Shown: one piece after another, positions 60,420 through 64,000 of the stretch
Layout of the letters: every line of letters starts with the position of its first letter
How positions within the stretch are numbered: the first letter of the stretch is position 1
Source: Oligoflexus tunisiensis
GTDB lineage: Bacteria; Bdellovibrionota_B; Oligoflexia; Oligoflexales; Oligoflexaceae
Reading direction: 5' to 3'
Length of the DNA: 64,000 nt
Assembly (NCBI RefSeq): GCF_001748245.1
Contig: NZ_BDFO01000001.1
Span: forward strand, 7,306,346 to 7,370,345
Notes under the pieces: model-generated
What the model was told of the DNA's origin: nothing
The model's input: the letters and a program-made list of their open reading frames with translations, nothing else
Databases searched by the model: none
Program-made: the position numbers and the translations under genes

Positions 60420-61435
60420 AGAGATCCCTGTACTTCGGTTCCTTTGAAGCTCACCGTGCCATCGAGAATTTGCCCGCCCGCATCCTGCACCGCGGCCTTG
60501 ACCTTGGCATGATGCGCGGGTTCAGCAAAAATCGCCATGACACCACCGCCACCGGCTCCACAGATACGGGAAAACATCGCACCGGCCCCCTGCGCGGCGG
60601 CAGTGATCCGTTTCGTTTCCGCAGTTTCAACATCCGACCACATGCGGGTGCGGAGCTGCCATTCCTGGGAGGAAAGTTTGAAGACTTCACTCCATTGTCC
60701 GGCCAGCACGGCCCTGGCCACACATTCAGAAAGTGTGCCGATCTCATTCAAAATCCCGAGGATCGCTTGATCCCCTTCAAAGGCGCGACGAAAGATGGCC
60801 CAGTTGTTGGTCCCTGATGCGCGCGAAACACCGCTGTAGCAAAGCAGCAGAAGGTCCTGCAGCGCCTGGGCCTTGCTGTCCTGCAGCGTCTGCACCTCGA
60901 TGGCACCAGGTGGGTAGCTGATGATATTGATGCCACCGCGCAGACCGCCCCAATAATCCTGACAGCCGGTCGGCACGCGAATGAGACCCGTTTCCAAATC
61001 CTGCACGGTTTGCACGAGTTGATGATCGGTAAGTTTCAAGGGTTGTCCGATATCCTGTCGCGCCTTGAGGAGGGCCGACGCCATGGCAATGCCAAGACAT
61101 GAGGAGCCACCCAGTCCGGCTCCGGCCGGGGATTTGGCCTGCACACGAATGTTGAGAGGAGCCCATTCCTTCCGCCAAAAAAAGGCGAGCAGTTTCTCCA
61201 GCCAGGGAAGTGCGCCGGCCCGCGTCACATCTTCAAAGGAGCCTGCAACATGGCGTCCTTGATCCTCACTCGCGATGCGGAAAGTCCCCTCGGACTTTTC
61301 AATTTCCACACGCGCATGCAGCGTAATGCCGAAATTCACGGTTTGCCGATGTTGGAGTATCTGAGTCAAAGGAGTGATATCAAGCGTACCACCTGCTATA
61401 TCCACACGCGTGGGACTGAGTGCCTGGATTACCAT
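60416..61435 (-). CDS. GHMP-family sugar/mevalonate-type kinase
   Basis: 339 aa. Opening SPTRVDIAGGTLDITPL, ATP loop SPAGAGLGGSSCLGIAMASALL (about residue 105), and the C-terminal motif SRICGAGGGGVMAIF are GHMP marks. The nearest well-known relatives phosphorylate heptose or fucose derivatives (HddA/FKP-like), which would fit envelope sugar supply beside a peptidoglycan enzyme, but substrate is unproven. First gene of the GHMP-slt pair, divergent from the receiver-like gene. A short inverted repeat (GTCCGC 61461-61466, GCGGAC 61476-61481) lies in the 114-bp gap. Confidence 0.85.
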   Translation of the reverse strand: MVIQALSPTRVDIAGGTLDITPLTQILQHRQTVNFGITLHARVEIEKSEGTFRIASEDQGRHVAGSFEDVTRAGALPWLEKLLAFFWRKEWAPLNIRVQAKSPAGAGLGGSSCLGIAMASALLKARQDIGQPLKLTDHQLVQTVQDLETGLIRVPTGCQDYWGGLRGGINIISYPPGAIEVQTLQDSKAQALQDLLLLCYSGVSRASGTNNWAIFRRAFEGDQAILGILNEIGTLSECVARAVLAGQWSEVFKLSSQEWQLRTRMWSDVETAETKRITAAAQGAGAMFSRICGAGGGGVMAIFAEPAHHAKVKAAVQDAGGQILDGTVSFKGTEVQGSL

Positions 61436-61549
61436 TCCTTTCTCCCTTCATGACAAGTGCGTCCGCCGCTTTCTAGCGGACTTCATGGCCTCATGCTAAA
61501 CTATACAGAAAGCAGGGTGTAGCGCCCAAGCTGAAAAGGAGAAAGCGCG

Positions 61550-62068
61550 ATGAGTCGTCGCACGGATTTTCTGCAAATGCGCCGCCGTCTCTGCATCTGG
61601 GACCTGGAACCGAAACGGGCGGATGCTCTCAAACTGAATCTGGAGCGCTCCCTGCGCTTTCTGCCCCAGCTCGATCTGGTACGACTCAGAGCTCTTGATG
61701 ATCCCAACCTGCTGCCCTGTGATCTGTTGGTCGTCTTCGCCACACACCTGGGAGAGGACGAACTGATCACATGGCTCGGCGGCTTTGAAAAGCGTCTGGC
61801 GCAACAGCAGCAAGGCATCTGGGTTCCGGCCTTGATTGTGAATGCCTGTGAAATGACCCGCGTCGTGGACGTGCTGGAACAGACTTTAAATTCCAATTGG
61901 TATTTTGACTTACTCCATCCTGACCATCTGAGCAGTCTGCCTGTCCGCGTGGCAAACCTGCTGCGGATGCACGACCACTTGCACGAGTTGCTCCGCTATG
62001 AGAAAGAAATAAAGCGCATGCAATCGGACATCAGTCGAATCGAAGCTGAACTTCAGGCTTTGCGCTAA
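61550..62068 (+). CDS. Receiver-like protein with degenerate phosphorylation site and coiled-coil tail
   Basis: 172 aa. The alternation LCIWDLEPKRADALKLNLERSLR ... DLLVVFATHLGEDELITWL ... WVPALIVNACEM ... YFDLLHPDHLSSLPVRVANLLRMHDHLHEL follows a CheY-like receiver. However, the phospho-acceptor position reads LLVVFATH rather than an Asp, so signalling by phosphorylation is unlikely. The tail LLRYEKEIKRMQSDISRIEAELQALR is a coiled coil. GGAGAAAG precedes the ATG. A pseudo-receiver adaptor is my best guess; no family name is claimed. Confidence 0.65.
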   Translation: MSRRTDFLQMRRRLCIWDLEPKRADALKLNLERSLRFLPQLDLVRLRALDDPNLLPCDLLVVFATHLGEDELITWLGGFEKRLAQQQQGIWVPALIVNACEMTRVVDVLEQTLNSNWYFDLLHPDHLSSLPVRVANLLRMHDHLHELLRYEKEIKRMQSDISRIEAELQALR

Positions 62069-62088
62069 CGTATTTCAGCGAGGTCCCT

Positions 62089-62385
62089 GTGAGCTATATT
62101 CCCCCCGAGCAACTGCAAGGATCCGCCCTGATCGTTCAATACGTCATCGACCTGCGCGCCAGGGGCCACTTTCTGCCCTATGATGAGCACCGGATTATCA
62201 ATAAATGGATCACGGCCGCCGGCGATGCGGATACGCTCCTTTTGATACTGGCTGATCTTTTGCCGGATTTTTATGGCAAGGCCCAAAACCGCACCCATCC
62301 GCCGTCGCTCAGTCGACTCGACAAAAAAGTCACACAGATTCTCGATACCCGCCGGCATCGGGAGCATTTTGTCATCGAATCCTAA
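62089..62385 (+). CDS. Unknown small protein, 98 aa
   Basis: Starts with GTG 62089 after GAGGT. Mostly helical, no signal peptide or membrane segment (SALIVQYVIDLRARGHFLPYDEHRIINKWITAAGDADTLLLILADLLPDFY), ending in a basic region. It lies 20 bp after the receiver-like gene and 20 bp before the thioredoxin-like gene, so the run 61550-63834 looks like one operon. Not recognised. Confidence 0.72.
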   Translation: MSYIPPEQLQGSALIVQYVIDLRARGHFLPYDEHRIINKWITAAGDADTLLLILADLLPDFYGKAQNRTHPPSLSRLDKKVTQILDTRRHREHFVIES

Positions 62386-62405
62386 AACCTCGCGGAGTTT
62401 GAATC

Positions 62406-62738
62406 ATGGCGTCCCAGCTGCTCAATCTCAACGATGAAACGCTGAAAACCTGGCTGCAGGAAAAGAAGGGCCCTCTCCTGGTCGCCTTCTGGGCTCCCTG
62501 GTCGGGACCCTGCACGGTGCTGGAAGCGGCGCTGAAAGAGATCGCCTCCGATTACAACAAACGCCTGACCGTGGCGCGTTTGAATGTCGATGAAAACGCG
62601 CACGCACCGGCCGAATATGGCGTCAAATCCATTCCCCACATCCTGATTTTTGAACAAGGCAAGGTGGTCGCCACCATCGCGGGGCCGCAGCCCAAGGTCA
62701 AGATTGTTGAGGCGGTGGAAAGAAGGCTCTCGAGTTGA
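62406..62738 (+). CDS. Thioredoxin-like protein with a single active-site cysteine (SGPC)
   Basis: 110 aa, complete thioredoxin fold: LLVAFWAPWSGPCTVLEAALKEIA, LTVARLNVDENAHAPAEYGVKSIPHILIFEQGKVVATIAG. The usual WCGPC reads W32-S33-G34-P35-C36, so the attacking N-terminal Cys is a Ser and only the resolving Cys remains. The cis-Pro is kept (SIPH). Such a protein cannot run the normal dithiol cycle; it could bind a partner, act with glutathione or serve as a scaffold. GGAG precedes the ATG. Confidence 0.9.
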   Translation: MASQLLNLNDETLKTWLQEKKGPLLVAFWAPWSGPCTVLEAALKEIASDYNKRLTVARLNVDENAHAPAEYGVKSIPHILIFEQGKVVATIAGPQPKVKIVEAVERRLSS

Positions 62739-62795
62739 TGAAAAGTCTGCGTTATGATTCCGGCCTCAAGCACCGTGGAAAAGGAATTCCCGAGC

Positions 62796-63485
62796 ATGGC
62801 CAAATCACCCGCCAGGACTTCGCATGATTCGCGAAACAGAGGAACCATCGAACGCAGCTTTCTGAAGCAGGGCCTGAAAATCCTCGGCGTCGATGAAGTG
62901 GGACGGGGCTGCATCGCAGGTCCCGTGTATGCTGCCTGTGTCAGCCTCAATTATGATGCCCTCAAGAGTCTCGATACCAAAACGCGGGCTTTGATCCGCG
63001 ACTCCAAAACTCTCAGCACCGCCCAGCGGCAACGCATGATTCCGATCCTGCACCAGGTCTGCCGCGACTGGGCCATTGGTTTTTCCAGCGTCAGCGAAAT
63101 TGAAGAGCAGGGCATCGTCCCCGCCACCTTTCAGGCCATGCTGCGCGCCTATGAAACCATGAAGGAAAGCCACGACCTTCTTCTGATCGATGGCAAACAC
63201 CTCAATCCCATGCTTCCCATTCGCCAGGAAGCCATTATCGGCGGCGATGGGCTCTGCTTTGCGATCGCCGCCGCTTCGATTCTGGCCAAGGAAGCCCGTG
63301 ATGATTTCATGCGGCAGGCGGCTTTGAATTTTCCGCATTACGATTTCCATGAAAATGTCGGCTACGGCACAAAAAGTCACTTAACGGCGATGGAAGCGCG
63401 TGGCATCACGCCTTTGCATCGGCGCAATTTCGCTCCGGTCACACGCTATGCGGAGCTTGGTCATTACTTTAGCACCACGATATAA
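62796..63485 (+). CDS. rnhB: Ribonuclease HII
   Basis: Cuts RNA in RNA-DNA hybrids and removes misincorporated ribonucleotides. 229 aa from ATG 62796, which has AAGGAA 9 bp upstream; ATG 62754 has none. Motifs: LKILGVDEVGRGCIAGPVYAACV (DEVGRG), RDSKTLSTAQR, DLLLIDGK, IIGGDGLCFAIAAASILAKEARDDFM, and FHENVGYGTKSHLTAMEARGITPLHRRNFAPV. All four catalytic acids are in place. Overlaps yraN by 38 bp. Confidence 0.96.
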   Translation: MAKSPARTSHDSRNRGTIERSFLKQGLKILGVDEVGRGCIAGPVYAACVSLNYDALKSLDTKTRALIRDSKTLSTAQRQRMIPILHQVCRDWAIGFSSVSEIEEQGIVPATFQAMLRAYETMKESHDLLLIDGKHLNPMLPIRQEAIIGGDGLCFAIAAASILAKEARDDFMRQAALNFPHYDFHENVGYGTKSHLTAMEARGITPLHRRNFAPVTRYAELGHYFSTTI

Positions 63486-63834
63486 GCGCGCCCGGCGCGG
63501 GGAGGCTCTGGTGGCCCAGTGGCTTTCCCAGCGGGGCTTTCACATCATCTCCCAAAACTTTCGGCGCAAGGCGCTCGAACTCGACCTGGTGGCGGTCAAA
63601 GGCCGTGAGCTTCTGATCATTGAAGTGAAAACCCGGGGCCGGGACATGGACGACTGGCAGCAGCTGATTCCGCCGCGCAAACTTTCGGCGCTCTGGCGGG
63701 GGTCGGCCCGCTTTCTTTGGGAATATCCGGAATACAGTGAACACACCGTGCACCTGGGACTGGCGCTGGTATCGGAGGGAACCAGGCCATCGATTGCCTG
63801 GATGCGTTTGCCGGCGGAGGAGTCCTGGACTTGA
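63448..63834 (+). CDS. yraN: YraN family (UPF0102) endonuclease-like protein
   Basis: 128 aa from ATG 63448, inside the end of rnhB; the frame is open further upstream to 63400. Family core RRGEALVAQWLSQRGFHIISQNFRRKALELDLVAVKGRELLIIEVKTRG, a PD-(D/E)xK-like arrangement (ELDLVAV, EVKTR). Often found next to rnhB, as here. Biochemical role not established. Confidence 0.93.
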   Translation: MRSLVITLAPRYKRARRGEALVAQWLSQRGFHIISQNFRRKALELDLVAVKGRELLIIEVKTRGRDMDDWQQLIPPRKLSALWRGSARFLWEYPEYSEHTVHLGLALVSEGTRPSIAWMRLPAEESWT

Positions 63835-63852
63835 AAAGAACAGCCCAAAGAG

Positions 63853-63883
63853 AAAAACCCCGGAAGCGTTTCCACTTCCAAGG
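63853..63883 (-). terminator. Rho-independent terminator of rplS
   Basis: Read on the minus strand: CCTTGGAAGTG (63883-63873), loop GAAA, CGCTTCCGGGG (63868-63858), an 11-bp stem with three T-G pairs, then TTTTT (63857-63853). It lies 36 bp after the rplS stop and also faces the end of yraN. Confidence 0.8.
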
Positions 63884-63918
63884 TCGACTTCTCAAAACTT
63901 ACGAGTGCCTTTGACGAA

Positions 63919-64000
63919 TCAGGCTTCCGCTTCTTTTTTGCCGACGAAACGGCTACGGATACGGGCCGCTTTACCAGCCAGACCGCGGAGGTAGTAAAGG
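63919..64000 (-). CDS. rplS: Ribosomal protein L19, C-terminal end only
   Basis: The last 26 codons run off the window edge and read LYYLRGLAGKAARIRSRFVGKK followed by EAEA and TGA at 63919-63921. LYYLR-x-x-x-GKAARI is the conserved end of bacterial L19 (E. coli: KLYYLRERTGKAARIKER-type). A strong terminator follows. Its place opposite rnhB-yraN matches the common rplS-rnhB-yraN neighbourhood, except that the direction differs. Confidence 0.85.
   Translation of the reverse strand, partial: LYYLRGLAGKAARIRSRFVGKKEAEA

Noticed and set aside
1..64000. CRISPR arrays, insertion sequences, phage genes, rRNA genes, replication origin
   Set aside because: No regularly spaced repeats, transposase or integrase motifs, rRNA sequence or DnaA-box cluster were noticed on either strand.

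Overview
The window reads as one stretch of a Gram-negative chromosome. KDO synthesis (kdsA), lipoproteins with lgt, SurA/PpiC-type periplasmic folding factors, a lytic transglycosylase and a type IV pilus motor all imply an outer membrane. The core DNA is GC-rich and densely packed, with many TTG/GTG starts, 1-8 bp operonic overlaps and tail-to-tail genes that abut or overlap. A deltaproteobacterial-grade organism (Bdellovibrionota/Oligoflexia, or a myxobacterium-like relative) fits the mix of PuuD urate oxidase, a GldG-type ABC module, PilB-PilT-PilC and relaxed lipoboxes. That placement is inference; there is no rRNA marker in the window. I see no insertion sequence, CRISPR array, phage gene or replication origin.

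Layout. 1-3.9 kb: the 5' part of a divergent malate synthase (minus) facing a urate-degradation pair, uraH-puuD. 3.9-6.9 kb: three prepilin-like genes, one carrying a C-terminal Hint (intein/hedgehog-type) domain. 6.9-12.4 kb: mfd followed by two parvulin-type isomerases. 12.5-18.3 kb: pyruvate carboxylase, then (minus) lgt preceded by three small membrane genes, one resembling a worn-down NuoN. 18.5-24.2 kb: gpsA and a four-gene ABC/GldG/DUF4340 operon. 24.6-31.8 kb: ihfA, a cobalamin adenosyltransferase, two unknown genes, pilB-pilT-pilC, a zinc ribbon protein and a VTT-domain protein. 31.9-33.5 kb: kdsA, then tRNA-Phe(GAA)-secG-tRNA-Leu(GAG) in one apparent transcription unit ending at a clear terminator.

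33.6-41.6 kb is visibly richer in A+T and looks like accessory DNA. It holds two large paralogous beta-propeller lipoproteins, the first interrupted by an in-frame amber codon. It also holds a truncated and an intact copy of a small Cys-rich secreted protein, and a His-rich lipoprotein whose ribosome site can be hidden in a hairpin.

41.6-64 kb returns to core genes: queG-aroE-(membrane protein); ribF; a solute lipoprotein; ppk1-ppx-holA; map with an oligopeptide-binding protein; a DadA-like oxidase with yacG; a heme-A-pathway operon (47-aa membrane protein, ctaB, 2-hydroxyacid dehydrogenase, NifU-like, unknown); a GHMP kinase with slt; then a degenerate receiver-like protein, a one-cysteine thioredoxin, rnhB, yraN and the 3' end of rplS.

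The points most worth a second look are the Hint-domain pilin-like protein, the amber-split lipoprotein, the ATT start proposed for ppx, the NuoN-like remnant operon, the Ser-Gly-Pro-Cys thioredoxin, and two 5'-UTR hairpins that overlap ribosome binding sites.
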